DNA of 64,000 nt from Daedaleopsis sinensis (lineage: Eukaryota; Basidiomycota; Agaricomycetes; Polyporales; Polyporaceae), in contig CM066309.1 of NCBI GenBank assembly GCA_033807695.1, forward strand, positions 1,736,001-1,800,000, read 5' to 3'. Of this stretch, positions 37,401-49,617 are shown piece by piece. The translations under genes were made by a program, and so were the position numbers. Below the pieces are notes generated by a model, which saw only the letters and a program-made list of their open reading frames with translations, ran no database searches and had not been told where the DNA came from. Position 1 is the first letter of the stretch; each line of letters starts with the position of its first letter.

Positions 37401-37776
37401 CCTATCCATCTGTCCTGCTAGAGGAGCAGCCGTCGCTCACGCGTTCGCCGCTGCAGTCATACTCGACAAGTACCACTGGATGCTCTACTTGCTGACCCCG
37501 GCGATGTACCCGCGCTTCCTCATCACGCTCGACGAGGCCCTGAACACGATCCCGGTCACCGTGCGCGTCGGGCAGGCGGTAGACGTCGTTGGGCAGGCGG
37601 GCAAGCCGCGCACGATCTCGGGCTTCCAGACGCACTCGACGCCCGTGCGGCTCGGGACGACGGAGCGCGCAGAGCTCGCGACGGAGGAGTTCATCCCGTT
37701 CGCGCATGTGCTTGAGGGCTTCGTTATCCTCCAGAAGAACCCGGGCTGGGAGCGGGAGGACAAAATCGACGTCTGA
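34454..37776 (+). CDS. rpn1: 26S proteasome regulatory subunit Rpn1 (PSMD2)
   Basis: Rpn1 is the large non-ATPase scaffold of the 19S base; it binds ubiquitin, ubiquitin-like shuttle factors and Ubp6. About ten exons are joined by short introns; the product is roughly 900-950 residues, normal for the family. The N-terminus is Lys/Glu-rich ([17 protein letters not shown]). [46 protein letters not shown] and [12 protein letters not shown] are conserved landmarks. PC (proteasome/cyclosome) repeats follow ([52 protein letters not shown]). A Lys/Asp-rich loop ([12 protein letters not shown]) matches the usual acidic insert. The C-terminus ends in [13 protein letters not shown]. Confidence 0.96.
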
Positions 37777-38598
37777 GCGCGCGTGTGCATGGGGGCCAGG
37801 ATCGTTTGGGTCGGCTATAGCTAGTGTTGAACTCTGCTTTCGTTTGTATCTGTAATTCATTCGCTTTTGTTGCCGTGGTGAGCCTGCGTTCAAGGTGTTC
37901 GAAGTGTAGTACGTTGTAAGTTGTTCAGAGTGTATGATTGTGAGCTAACCATGAACTTTGGTGGACAGGTACGAGGGGCCCCGGGGTAACCGCACCTCGT
38001 ATCCCTGCCTGCAGAAGAGACGAGATCCAGGAGCGCATGATTGCTACCCATAAACTGCCATGGGTTTAGATACCATTGCCTTACCACTCGATGGTCGCGG
38101 GCTGTGGGGGCAGTGCGCGTCGAGGGGCCGTTTTTGTCTCCATGAGTCTCTATTATGCTACTCATCTCTTACACCCCTACAATACTAGAAGGCTACGGCC
38201 GACCATCCCCTATATCTAATGGCCATAGTCGTTGCGCCTGGACCATCTGTCCCACCCCCCTGCTTTTGATCCGAGATTCTTTCTGGCATTGGACGATAGT
38301 GTACCTACTGTGTAGCTTGGCCCTCGGGGGCGGTAAACTAGGATAACAAACAAAACAAACACGCACAGTGAGTCGCTATGCTTGCGCAGAGATAGCGCGC
38401 CGCGGCTATATGCTCGGAGGGACCAAGCGGTGAGGGGGACCGCCCTAATCTCATAAGATGCCGCTCACAGCCCAGAAGTACAGTAGCACACAAAGTCAAC
38501 ATCCCCATGTGGCTGTAACACCATAAGAGAGGCCCATAAACAAGAATTCAAGCTCCAGGTACAGTTTTTGCACCATAGACGTACGTGGTAGCGCGAGA
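37777..38598. other. Intergenic, convergent 3' flanks
   Basis: About 0.8 kb between the ends of Rpn1 and the phytase-like esterase gene. No gene, RNA or repeat is supported. Confidence 0.5.
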
Positions 38599-40674
38599 TC
38601 AGCAATCGCGAGCGACCCCATTGGCAGCAGCTCCCGGAAGCGTGACACGGAACACCAAGAACTGGTTGTCGTTGTCCAGCCCCGCATCGTACGGCTTCCC
38701 AAGCGCGATGCCCTGGGTGGTGATGAAGTCGTTGTCGGCCTGCCATTGTGCATGCCCAGTCAGCCTCATTCGCACGACGCCGCGGAGTTTTTCTCAGCTC
38801 AAGGTACGCACCGCGGTGAACAGGAAGTAGTCGTCCGGGAAGGCAGGGTCCAGAGCCGGCGCGAGCGCGAGCGACTCCCACTTGGCGTCGATGAGCGTCT
38901 GATCGGCGGGCTTGCCTGGGGCACGAGAGGCGAGAGACGAAGACGGGAGACTCTGGTCAGCGGCGCTCTCGTGGTGGAGCCTCAGATGCCAGACGCGTAC
39001 CGTTGTGCAGGCCGAACCGCGCGAGCTGCGTGTCGTCGATGAAGTTCACGAACGACTGGTACGTCGCGGGCGTGATGCTCTTGTCCAGCTTGCCGTCGTC
39101 TGCGATCGGGTGGCTGGGGTCGTCGAACTTCGTGGCGTGGATGTCCGTCGCGTTCGTGATGTCAAACAGATCCGCCTGCCTGGGCCCCGCAGTCAGCGAC
39201 CCGTCAACAGCAAGCTCAGAATACAGCGAACGAGGACTGGCGCGAACTAGTGTGTAGTAGGAGTATGACATACTTGTACGCGGAATTGTTGTCGTCGCCG
39301 CCATGGCCGTCGCCGTCGCGCGCGAGCACGAGGAAGACGTTCTCGCTCACGAAGTGGATCTCGCTCTGGGCGAGCGTCTTGCCCTTCTTGCTCTGGGGCA
39401 GCGGGACAACCCACTCGCCGATGAGGGGCGGGGGCGCCTGCAGCGGCGCCGACACGTCGTATGCAAGCAGACGGGTGTAGCGCGAGGTATCCTTGTCGTC
39501 ACCGCCGTCCTGGATCGTCGCGGACTGCAGCATCGCGAAGAGCGTCTTGCCCGTGGAATCAAGCGTGAGACCCTCAAAGCCTGATACCCACACCCCGACC
39601 CGATGCTCGTGAGTGGAGGCCAAGTCAGTCGACAAAATGTGATGACCTACCCTGATTCGCAGCGCGGCCGGTGTCGGGGTCGTCTACGGAGGTGAAGTCG
39701 AGCGTGCCTTTGACCATGGGAAGGATGGCCGATGGAGGTTGGATGGTCTCTATGAGTTGGCCTTGAGCGCTCATGAGATAGATGTACGGCCCGTATTCGT
39801 CGCTCATCCAGAATCTGTCATGACACCTTTAGGCCAGTTTGCTGCTTGAAATACACGTTAAGACATACGTTCCATCAGCGTTGAGTGCAATTCCCTCCGA
39901 GTCAATGGAGAGATGACCGTTGCTCGCTATGGGAAGTGCGGGGTCGGGGACTGTGCCCGAGGTCTGAGCGGGGCGGACGCCTGTAGCGTCCAGCCCAGTC
40001 GTCTTCTGGGAGTTCCTTTCAGTGTACAAGAGGGTGTCCCGATATGTTACTTCGAGCGTGCCCAACGCCTCTTCGAACGTGAGGTCTTTGCCGTCATAGT
40101 ACGGCGACAGGACAAAGTCGATCTGGTATTGCCGCGACTGCCAGTCAATCGTTCCATCGCTATAGGAATGCAGTCAGCGCTATGTTTTAACTTTCAGGGA
40201 TTCCGGAATATCACGGGGGACAACAGAGACGTACACATTGAAGCCTCTGTCAGGCTGGGCGATGAGCGTGCCAGAAAAGGTACCATTGGAGTTTTGAACA
40301 AATGAACCCCTCTTGATGGCAATTCCACTGCCGATACCACCGAGTGTGTCGCCTGCAGGATTGGGTGAGCGGATGTCGTCGCTGACCGGAGAAGGTAGAG
40401 CAGCCTTACCTGTAGAGTCCGTGAAGTTCGACGGAATCAATCCAAACGCAACTAGACCCTAAGGGGATGGGTCGACGTCATCGACTCAGCATGAGAGCCT
40501 GTGCGGCTGTAAACAAAGTTCACTGACCTTGTTGGTGTACGTCTTCCCACCGAGCTTCACATTTACGGCGAAGGATGGGTCCGGCTCGGCATGAGCTATG
40601 TGAGCTCGTGAAGGACGACCGAGGGAGGTCGCAACCTGCAGGGAGAGAGCCGTCACTAGCCAAAAGAGAGCCAT
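38599..40674 (-). CDS. Secreted phytase-like esterase (esterase-like activity of phytase domain)
   Basis: The protein belongs to the 'phytase-like' beta-propeller group, named for esterase-like activity; the physiological substrate is unclear. Multiple exons are joined. The N-terminus MALFWLVTALSLQVATSLG is a clear signal peptide. Then GGIGSGIAIKRG, NGTFSGTLIAQPDRGFNV, YQIDFVLSPYYDG, GHLSIDSEGIALNADGTFW, MSDEYGPYIYLMSAQGQLIE, FEGLTLDSTGKTLFAMLQS and LLAYDVS follow the family. It ends VTLPGAAANGVARDC. N-glycosylation sequons (NSNGT, NFT) fit secretion. Exon borders are read from splice motifs, and individual borders may shift by a few codons. Confidence 0.82.
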
Positions 40675-41763
40675 TGCGTCCGCGGTCGGATGGCAGCCCC
40701 GGGGATCATCTGTAGGTTCTTATATGTACAAGCCGATGCCAGAGGTAAGCCAGAGGGTCGAAGACGACGTTCCCCCGTTGCCAAAAGTATACGCGAAAGT
40801 GATGGGACCATGCGGACGCGGCGCACGTTCGTCCACCAATAGGCGCGGTTACCAAGGTCAAACCAGAGTTATGGTATCGCATGAACCCAAACCAATGGGG
40901 AGAGTCAAAGGTGCGCACACGACCAGTAACGTCATACGGAGGGTCATTCATGTTGTCGTATAATTAGCCAGACGGATCGTCGTGGGCAAGATGGACCTTG
41001 GATGAAACTTCGACGCGGCAGAACGTGATGGATCCTAGACGGCGGGGCCATCCCTGCAAATCTTGTCGTGCGCATGCTGTGTGTGCAGTATGGTCGTGGA
41101 GTTAGTGCGCTGCAGCTGCGGATGTAATGTCTGATCCCTCACCGGCCCTGGTGCCACACTAGTGCTTGCTATGTCGCTTGGATTGTCGAACAAAGTGACA
41201 CTGGTGCCCAGGCCGTTTCAGAGTAGTGGCCGAAATTTTCTGTGATAAATCATAAGAACGCGCTCTGAACGGCGGCTGAACGGACCCACAAGTCATTGTA
41301 CTAACGCCACTGGTGGGTAGACCTTCAACTGCAACTGGGTATCCCTTGCGCGCGCAACGGGTGCAGTGGTGTTGATGTTGGTCGGAGGAAGCAAGCATCC
41401 TTTAGGCGCCCTTGATGTCCTGGTACGGCGCTCCGGAGTCACTACTAGTCACTCCTCCACAGTCACGCAAACTATAAATCTGCCTCCTCCAGGTCAAAGC
41501 TATCATGCCAGCTCGATATTCATGACTAGCTTCTACGTAGTACTGACTTATCTCTACTTTCGGCTTCTTCGAGCTATAGCTCGCAGCTGAAGTGATAGTA
41601 CAAACGGAGAGCGAAGTTTCTATGTAGTATACGTATTGAAGAAGACTGAGTCTGTTTCTCACACCCCATAATCTGTGCCTCGCTAACTATGATGTTCTAT
41701 GGTTAGCTATCTGCCTCTGCCCATCACCACAGCTGTTCTGCTTCCCTATCACTGTCAATAGCC
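40675..41763. other. Intergenic, divergent promoters
   Basis: About 1.1 kb between the divergent esterase and methyltransferase genes; it should hold both promoters. Nothing specific is recognised. Confidence 0.5.
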
Positions 41764-42905
41764 ATGATCACTCCCGAAAGCGCAGTCGAACCCGCCTTGA
41801 TCCCACCTCTCGACTCATCTCAGCTCACTCTCAACGAGACCGAGAAAATGTTCCTACATGACCTTATCTCTGCAGACGATGATGAGCTCCGGGAGAGAAT
41901 CATGGATGTTCAGAAGAGGTGAGTAGATGTGGGGGTTGTCTGATCGAATGGTTAACTGACTTGCCTCGTGGGCATGCGCAGAGCTTAGTATGTTATGCCT
42001 CCGATCAGCAACCTAGAGAGCAGCTGCTCATGATTCCTCAAACCTTGCTCGTTTTAGCGAGAAATACCCTTATCCTTGCATCCGCGGCTTTCACTTTGTG
42101 AACCTATTCATGGCGGCAAACTCGATCTATCCTAGCGTAGTAACTGCGGGCAAGAACGGCGACCCCCTCTTCCTCGATCTGGGATGCATGAGTAGGTCGT
42201 TGTATCGCCGCTATTCTCAGAAGACGATACTCACGAGACTGATGCAGTGGGAACCGACGTACGAAAGCTGGTGTACGACGGGTACCCCGCCGCGCGCATT
42301 CTCGGCTGTGACCTCCGCCCGGAGTACATCGAGCTGGGCTACGCCCTCTTCCGAGACAAGGAGACATGCCCCATCCGGTTCTTCACGTCGAACGTCTTCG
42401 ATATGTCGCCGTCAGCGACCACACTGGCAGCCAAGTCGCGCGACTTGTCATCCGTCACCGACCTATCGGAGCTCCGCGGCTCCCTAACGCACATATACAC
42501 CGGGGCCCTGTTCCATCTCTTCGACAAGGACACACAGCACGCCCTCGCCCTGAGACTTGCGCTCCTTCTGAAGAAGACTCCGGGTGCAGTCATATTCGGG
42601 AGGCACCAGGGCTTGGAGAAGGAGGGATATATCGATGACCATCTTGGCCGGTACAGTCCCCTTTCCAACCTGACTGCCCTCATGAGGCCTTGAGGTCTGA
42701 CATGACCGTGGCCGACAGGAACCGATATGGACACTCGGCCGAGTCCTGGCCAGTCTTGTGGAAGACAGTCTTCACCGAGGTCGCGGGTGCAGAGCTTGCG
42801 CAGAGTGTGGTCGTCCAGGCCGACTTGACCGAGGGTTTCGGTCCCGGTGTCTTCAACGGGCGCACGAGCTCTCGTATGCTATACTGGAGTACTCAGATCA
42901 TGTAG
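41764..42905 (+). CDS. SAM-dependent methyltransferase
   Basis: A class I methyltransferase fold of the type common in basidiomycetes, often near secondary-metabolite or accessory genes. About four exons are visible: the N-terminal helical part (MITPESAVEPALIPPLDSSQ), YPYPCIRGFHFVNLFMAANS, and the SAM-binding motif LFLDLGCMMGTDVRKLVYDG, which is formed exactly across an intron. Then come ILGCDLRPEYIELGYALF (motif II) and LLKKTPGAVIFGRHQG. The last exon gives RYGHSAESWPVLWKTVF and ends RMLYWSTQIM. The substrate cannot be inferred. Length is about 270-280 residues, as expected. Confidence 0.82.
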
Positions 42906-43272
42906 GTGGCAATCGGTCTTCGACGACTTGTAAGACCCTTGTTCGTCTCATAGCAGGGAATGGGAATGTGATATTGCCCAATTACATATCATGCTCTTGC
43001 AATAGCGATTCTATTCACCTTCCCATGCTCCCCTGGAAGCACTGAAGCAGCCGATATTCGGGATGGGTGAGGTCTCCAAGTATAAGCCATTCAAGCACAT
43101 TATAACAGCGTCGTGCATCTGACATACATAACAACCAATCATAGGTCGCTGCGAACACGATATGCGCTACCAAAGGTACGACACACCAGCCGCGCACGAC
43201 GAGCAGGGACGAGAAGCCCTCAAACGGTGTCACACGACTCATACCTCAAGCTTCAAGCTTCAGGCTCAGAGC
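42906..43272. other. Intergenic, convergent 3' flanks
   Basis: About 370 bp between the methyltransferase and alcohol dehydrogenase stops. No gene is supported. Confidence 0.5.
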
Positions 43273-44710
43273 TTAAGGGACGATGACTGCGCGGAACCGC
43301 GCCGTCTCCCTGCGCTCAAACGCCTCCTGCGCCTTGTGCAACGGGAACCGCTCCACGAGGCACTTGATCTTCTTCGCGCGCGTGAACGCAAAGCAGTCCT
43401 CCGCGTCCTTGGGCGAGCCCGCCGGCCAGCCGCGGATCGACAACCGCTTCACCAGCAACGACACTATCCACATCGCACTCGCCGTCAGCCCTCCTCTGCG
43501 ACTGGAAGCGTAACCAAACCCGAACCCAAACACTCACAAGGCGGGATGCGCATCGGCTCCGGCTCGATGGCGAGCACGAGGAGCGTGCCGTCGACCGCGA
43601 GCGCGTTGATGAGGTTCTCTGTCGCCCCCGCGTTCGGCGCGGTCGCCATGATGACGCGCACGCCGCCGAGCGCGCGCAGCGCCGCGGTCTGGTCGACCTT
43701 GGAGCCGTCGAGGAAGGCCTCCGCGCCGAGCGCGCGCGCCATCTCCTCCTTCGTGCCGTCGTGCGAGAGCGCGATCGTCCGGAAGCCCATCGCGGACGCG
43801 TATTGGATCGCGAGGTGGCCGAGGCCGCTGCGGGGAGGAGGGGGAGGTGAGTTACGAGTATGTATATGCGGTTACAGGGCGGGAGGAGTGCGCCGTACCC
43901 GATGCCCTGGACGGCGACGTAGTCTGGAGGCGTTACCGTCATGTTTCGGAGGGCATCTGTGCGCACGCGGTGAGCTGCCGGCACGGATGCGTGAAGTGGA
44001 GCGTTCGGTACGCACTGAAGGTTGAGATCCCTGCACACAACAGCGGTGCCGCCTCCGCGGGGTCCATATCCTCGGGGACCGCAACGACGGCCTCCGAGCG
44101 CAGCGTGACATACTCCGCATACCCGCCGTCCCGGCTCGCACCTACAGCCATAAAAGATGAAGATGAAGATGTACGTTCAATGCACGACTCTGGGGAAGAC
44201 GAGACGAGAGCAACGGCCGTGCATACCGTTGACGTCTTGGCTCTCGCAAGTGAGGTAGTCCCCCGCCCGGCAGCGCGTGCACGTAGAGCAGTGCCCGCCG
44301 TGCCACCCCGCCCCGACCCGCTGGCCGACGCGCCACAACTTTTCGTCGGACGACACCGCGACGACGTCGCCTACGACTTCATGCCCCGGGACGCGGGGGA
44401 GGGGCACCGCCATCACCTGCGATGGGCATATGTCGTCCCTGTGCACCCACAGTCCTGGTCAGCGTCCGAGGTCGCAATGGCATACAATCCGCACAGCACA
44501 AGAAGGAGAAGGGGGAGGAGAGGGGAGGGGGGAGGGGGGAGGGGGGAGGGAGACTCACGTTCCGCAGACGCCGCACGCGAGCACTTTCACGACAATCTCG
44601 CCCGCGCGGGGGAACCGCCACGGGACCATCACCTTCTGAAGCTTCCCGCCCTGTTCGAGGAAGGCGTAGGCGGTGTAGGAAGTCGGGTACTGTACAACTG
44701 CTGGGCACAT
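43273..44710 (-). CDS. Zinc-dependent alcohol dehydrogenase (medium-chain family)
   Basis: An NAD(P)-dependent oxidoreductase of the medium-chain zinc family; it should interconvert an alcohol and an aldehyde or ketone in the cytosol. Six exons on the minus strand start MCPAVVQYPTSYTAYAFLEQ. Catalytic zinc ligands lie in ACGVCGTD and GHEVVGDV. The structural-zinc cysteines are in GGHCSTCTRCRAGDYLTC. The nucleotide-binding motif is formed across an intron as GIGGLGHLAIQYASAMGFRT. The C-terminal part has INALAVDGTLLVLAIEP and LSIRGWPAGSPKDAEDCF, ending AVIVP. Length is about 355-360 residues, normal. Intron 1 is unusual: right after the donor it is almost pure pyrimidine on the coding strand. 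Confidence 0.9.
44501..44551. repeat. Purine-rich (GGGGGA) tract in intron 1 of alcohol dehydrogenase
   Basis: A run of G and A on the plus strand, which is pyrimidine on the coding strand, immediately after the 5' splice site. It could form a triplex or G-rich structure; no function is shown. Confidence 0.8.
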
Positions 44711-46039
44711 ATCCGGATCTTGAGGCGATCTCTCGTTGAGGGAATGTCGGAGAGGCTGCCTGGACTCGTCGTGAGCTTGGGGTTACGTCTCAGCTCTGGG
44801 TGGAATAGCGAGTGGTTTTATACGCGAGGGCGGCCAACGACCGGGATGTCTAGAGAGCACGCGCGCGGTAGCGGTCCAAGTCATGGTGCATGAGTGCTGA
44901 ATGTCCTCGGGCCTGTCGACGAACAGCAGTCGGCTCCGAGACGGCTCGGCGACATGCGTGGAGTGGGTTTCCTGCACTCAGCCAGCCACAGGTAAGTCGA
45001 TGTCACGTCCCGCATAGACGAGCGTGGACGAGCTTGCACCCATTAGCCCACGAACATATGCTTGTCAACTGCTGGTTGCTCCGGTCGGGGCAAAAGTGCA
45101 GCTCACCGTTGCGCAGCATGCAGAAGACCGCGGGGGAGTGGCGGGTGCGCGTAAATTGGAAAGCGTTTCTCGCCCCACCCTGATTGACGACATGAACGGA
45201 GGCAGAAAATGGCCAAATTAGTTCTGAGAGATACCGAGTGCAGGCGACGGATGAGCCTATGCGCTGGAGACGCAGGTCTGCTCCTCGGAGCTCTGGAGGT
45301 TTCTACAGCGCGGGCTACTCGTAAACACAACCAGGCAATGCCGCGGCGGTGGCCTGGATCACTACCATGAAGCGCAGTCAGCATACGCCATTTGTCGACC
45401 CGTTTTGTGCACTCCATACGTACAGTATCATGACCCCGCACCCTCGGAGCACAATGTGCAAGAGAAATACAACAGGTCGTAAGGCAGATTGTCTGGGATC
45501 GCGACTCCCAAGTCGGCCGGCATAAGGTCTTTCACGGACCGAGCATTGAGGCCGCAGCCGCAAGAGCTGTACGATGATCTTGCCAGTGCAGAAAACAGGT
45601 TTAACTTGAAGCGATTAGCTCATCTGAATGTGCACTGCGGATACTATGTCGCTCACCGGTTGCTCACCATAGCTTGGCAATGCAAGGAGTTGCAGACACC
45701 GCGATAGGCCGAGACAGCTTGTTGGCTTACCAGTAGCGTCCGCCATTACCGGGGGTGCGTCGGCCGAACTCGGTTGTCCAGCTTCACACACATGTCCTGG
45801 ATACATGATCCGTGGTTATCCACAACACGCCACAGCGACATCTGGGGAACGCGGATGGCAGATTGCATGTATTCTGCATGCCATGCATGGGAAGAAGCCC
45901 GTGCAGACATAGGAGGAGCTGTGTCCGTCCGTCGTCATACGCTACAAGGGCGGGAAGGAAGGTACAGCGCAATTCCCGCGTTTTTCACGCCCAAGACTAG
46001 AGAAAACGAAGAGAGAGGAGGATACAACAGCGAAGATAC
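44711..46039. other. Intergenic between alcohol dehydrogenase and HNH protein
   Basis: About 1.3 kb. A possible additional 3' exon of the HNH gene could begin near 46000 (GTGAGT at about 46042 and CTCTAG near 45995), but it is not well supported. No other gene was seen. Confidence 0.4.
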
Positions 46040-47255
46040 TCACAACAATAAGGAAACGCCACACTCTGCGTCCTCCTGCTTCAGTTTGCACTCGAACAGA
46101 CGGTTCTCCAACTCAAGCTCGAGCCGCTCCTTGCCCTCTTCGGTGCCCCAGACGGCGGAGTCAGACAGGTCAAACGCCCCAGTGCCGAAGGTCAGCTCGT
46201 AGTCCCACTGCTTCTCGCCGGGGCCTTTCACGTGCTTGAGGAGGCCTTGTCTGAAGTGGTCCCGGAGCAGCTGGTCGAGCGGGCGCGTGCTCGGATCGAG
46301 GATGTGGTCGAGCTCGAGGGCGCGTCCGACGACGCCATCAAGCCCCGGGACGAATGCCGTGATGCGATAGCCGTCCTAGGATTTATTGCGGGGTCATGAT
46401 GGGAAGAAGACGAGCATAGCTATGATGTTATGGTACTTACGTCGGGATCCACGCCAAACGCGTAGTCGGACCATGGGATGTGCAGATTGGCACTGAGGAG
46501 GAGCATGTTCTGGACCGAGCCGATCTTCGAGTCGCCGCCCATGACTTGGGACGAGGCACTGTCGGTAATCATGGTCGGATACCCATCTGTTGTCCACTAG
46601 GAGCAGAGTGAGCACCACACGCGGATGCGGGGAAGACGGCAACCGACGGGATGAGGAGGTATGTATTCCGGATACGTACCTCGGCCATGTGCGCACGCGA
46701 GAATATGTGCGCAGGGTGCAGCCTGTTCCATGCGAGCAGCTGGCCGTACACCATGCACTTCCCGTCTCGGTCTGCGACCCGAGCGAGAACGCGGTCGCGT
46801 TCGTGTTTGCTGGTCGGGGTGTGCTGTCTTCTTCGAGCATGGGCGGATGTCAGTTTGACATTCAAGGGGGAGCCATCTGCCGGGTATGATCGTGTTGAAA
46901 CTTGAGCGCAAGACACGCTACTGCGTACAGGGATTCGACTTGCCTGCTCCCAAGAGGACGTATCGCCCGGGCATAACAATCGCGCTGCTGGGGAAGAACT
47001 GTTCCGACTCGAATCTATCGCCTCTGACCACTATCCATTCGTCGAGGGTGTCAAAGAGCAGAGAGAGCCAAGTGAAGAACGTCGTCCAATGGACGGTGCC
47101 GTACTGGTGAAAGCCTAGGAAACACAATAGCTTGGTCTCGGTCATCAACGTGGCTAGTATTGGGACATACCTGCGAGTACGTTCCCGTAGTAATCGCCGA
47201 GGATGACGTTGCGGCCCATGGGGAGACTGGAGGGGTTGATGAGGATCGCCGGCAT
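46040..47255 (-). CDS. HNH_2-type nuclease-domain protein of basidiomycetes
   Basis: A member of the fungal HNH_2 group often present in many copies in mushrooms; biological role unknown. It starts MPAILINPSSLPMGRNVILG. Five or six exons give an N-terminal region (FHQYGTVHWTTFFTWLSLLF), then VADRDGKCMVYGQ, HPAHIFSRAHMAEW, IGSVQNMLLLSANLHIPWSD and YAFGVDPDDGYRITAFVPGL. The His in AHIFSRAH and the later Asn/His context (QNML, LHIPW) fit the HNH fold. The first Cys is in CMVYGQ, where CXVTG is more usual. The C-terminal exon is acidic and helical. The stop at 46040 follows a possible donor, so the very end is uncertain. Confidence 0.75.
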
Positions 47256-47751
47256 CTTAGCGGGGAATGAGGAGCGTGAGGAGAGCGTGAGGTGGGCCCT
47301 TGGCGTTGCAACTGCAACTGCAGGAGCTTGGGATGCATAATTCAGTGTTCAGCGGAGCCAAGGGTCAAGTATGTTGAACGTTGAAGTTCGGAGCGCACTT
47401 TTCGGGGGTTGGATAAACAATGTTTGAGCGCGCGTTGCATTTCCTTTCCGAATGGAAGATTGGATATTGGAGAAGATACGGCTAGAGTTGTTATTCCGCC
47501 TTGAATAACACCAGTGTGGCCGCAAGATACTTGGTACTGGACGACGGTGAGAGGGCAGTGAATAGCGCGGCGGAGGACAGTTGGAGGCGTGACGAGCGCC
47601 AGCCACGTTCCTCCGCTCCCATCCTCTCCGGACGCCCACTCGGAGTCGACGTCGGCCTCGTCCTCGGACCTCCGCAGCCTCGCTGCCTCTCCTTCCTGGG
47701 ATCAGCTCTGTACACTCTATCCCTCACGGTACCCTCAAGACTGCGCGCAAA
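47256..47751. other. Intergenic, divergent promoters
   Basis: About 500 bp between the divergent HNH and VHS-GAT genes. Open frames overlap it, but none has support as the N-terminus of either gene. Confidence 0.4.
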
Positions 47752-49617
47752 ATGCTCTCCGCCTCGTCGTCGGGATGGATCACGAACGTCTCCCAGCTCG
47801 AGATCCTCATCACCCGCGCATGCAACCCGACCATGGGCGAGCCCAACTACGCCCTCCACCTAGAGGTCGCTGACCACATTAACCAGAAGAAGGCAAACAC
47901 GTACGTCCGTCCATCCCTCCGTCTCTTCATCCGGACTTATCAGTGTCCACCTACTCCGCTCTCGGCTACCCGAACGCAGCCCGCGCGAAGCGGCCATGAC
48001 CATCGCCCGCCTCGTGAACCACCGCAATCCGCACATCGCCATGCTCGCGCTCGCGCTCCTCGATACCCTCGTCCAGTCGTGCGGATATCCGTTCCAGCTG
48101 CAGATCGCGACGAAGGAGTTCCTGAACGAACTCGTCCGTCGCTTTCCCGAGCGCCCGCCCCCCTTCCCTGGCCCGGTCATGCAGAAGATCCTCGACCTCA
48201 TCCACAGCTGGAAGGAGGGCATCTGTGTGGAGTCGCGGTGGAAGGACGACTTCGGGAACATTCGGGACATGCACCGGCTGCTCACTTTCAAGGGCTATCG
48301 CTTCCGCGAAGTCCCGAGGCCGAGTGACGGTCCATCCGCATCTGTGAGTGTCTCTGCGTCGGTAGAGAGATAGAGAGGGAACGAGCGGTCGGTCTGAACA
48401 TATGGTCTATGCAGAATATCAAGTCGGCAGAAGAGCTCGAAGCGGAGGATCGAGAAGCGCAGTCCGCTAAGCTGCAGGAGCTCATCCGACGAGGAACCCC
48501 GCGCGATCTCGCAGCCGCGCAGGAACTCATGAAGTCGCTTGCCGGCGCAAACCCTGATGCGAAGCCTGACTATCGAACGCAAGCGCTGACAGAGCTGAAC
48601 AAGCTCGAAAGTAAAGTGATTCTACTGAACGAGGTTCTGGACAACACTGCGAGGGGCGAGAAGTTTGTACAAGGAGACGTGTACGATGTAAGTCGTGGCC
48701 ATGACTTCGGTCGCAACATAACCTCACGCTTGACTTTGCTCACAGCAAGTCGCTTCAATATTGCGCGACGCGCGACCGAAAATCCAGAAGTGGATATCGA
48801 ACGCCGAGACAGACGACCCAGAGTCACTAGGTGCGTCCGCTCCCTGTTGCCCGCATATGCCGCAGCTGCTTACGCCCCCATAGACACCTATTTGCAGATC
48901 AACGACCAGATCAACACCGTCCTCAACCGGTACGAGTCCTACAAGAAAGGCGACTACACCGCTGCGGCGAACCCCATACCGCCCGAGCTCTCAAACGGCG
49001 CCGGCCCGAGCACGTCGCAGTCCGTCTCCCTCATCGACTTCGACGACACTCCGTCTCAAACTGCTGCTCCGGGGAGCACCGCGGGCGGCATCGACGAGCT
49101 TGCGAGTTTGTTCGGGCCCGGCTCGGCGGCGAGCTCATCACCAGCACCCCCAGGGATGGGCATCGGCTACGGCGTGCCTGCGGGCATGAGCATCGGGGGC
49201 CTGGGTGCGGGCATGGGTTTCGGCGGCATGGGGGCGAACATGGGCGTGGCAGGCCAACCGACATCGTCGATGTACCAGGCCCCCGTTCCGATGGCCTCAA
49301 ACGCCACGCCCTCCGGCCACCCCCCGCGGACGAGCACGGTATCGCCCTCGTCGGGCGCGCCCCTGGGCAGCATACGACTCGGGACGCCGCAGTTGCAGCC
49401 GCAGACGCCGTCGTATCAGCAGCAGCAGCAGCAGCAGCAGTCGAGCCCGGGCTTCTTCGGACAACAGCCCCACTCCGCGATGCAGCCGATGCAACCGCAG
49501 CAGCAGACGCAGTCTCCACAACCACAACCACAACCACACTCACAACCGCAACCGCAACCGCCGGCGAATGGGCAGCAGGGGAAGGATCCGTTCGCGGATT
49601 TGGTGGGGTTGTTCTGA
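47752..49617 (+). CDS. VHS-GAT sorting adaptor (GGA/TOM1-like)
   Basis: The protein should act at the trans-Golgi or endosome, sorting ubiquitinated or receptor cargo into clathrin carriers. Five exons are joined. A VHS domain starts at the N-terminus (LEILITRACNPTMGEPNYAL, AMTIARLVNHRNPHIAMLAL, LLDTLVQSCGYPFQLQIATK). It continues to WKEGICVESRWKDDFGNI. A GAT-like helical domain follows (LTELNKLESKVILLNEVLDN, DTYLQINDQINTVLNRYESY). Next is a clathrin-box-like SLIDFDD. The last 170 residues are Gly/Met- then Gln/Pro-rich, ending KDPFADLVGLF. No gamma-adaptin-ear (GAE) domain of canonical GGAs is visible, so TOM1/Lsb5-like is an alternative. The start at 47752 gives the VHS N-terminus directly. 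Confidence 0.85.

Noticed and set aside
43162..44893. Long plus-strand frames across the alcohol dehydrogenase gene
   Set aside because: Antisense to exons with clear zinc and nucleotide-binding motifs.
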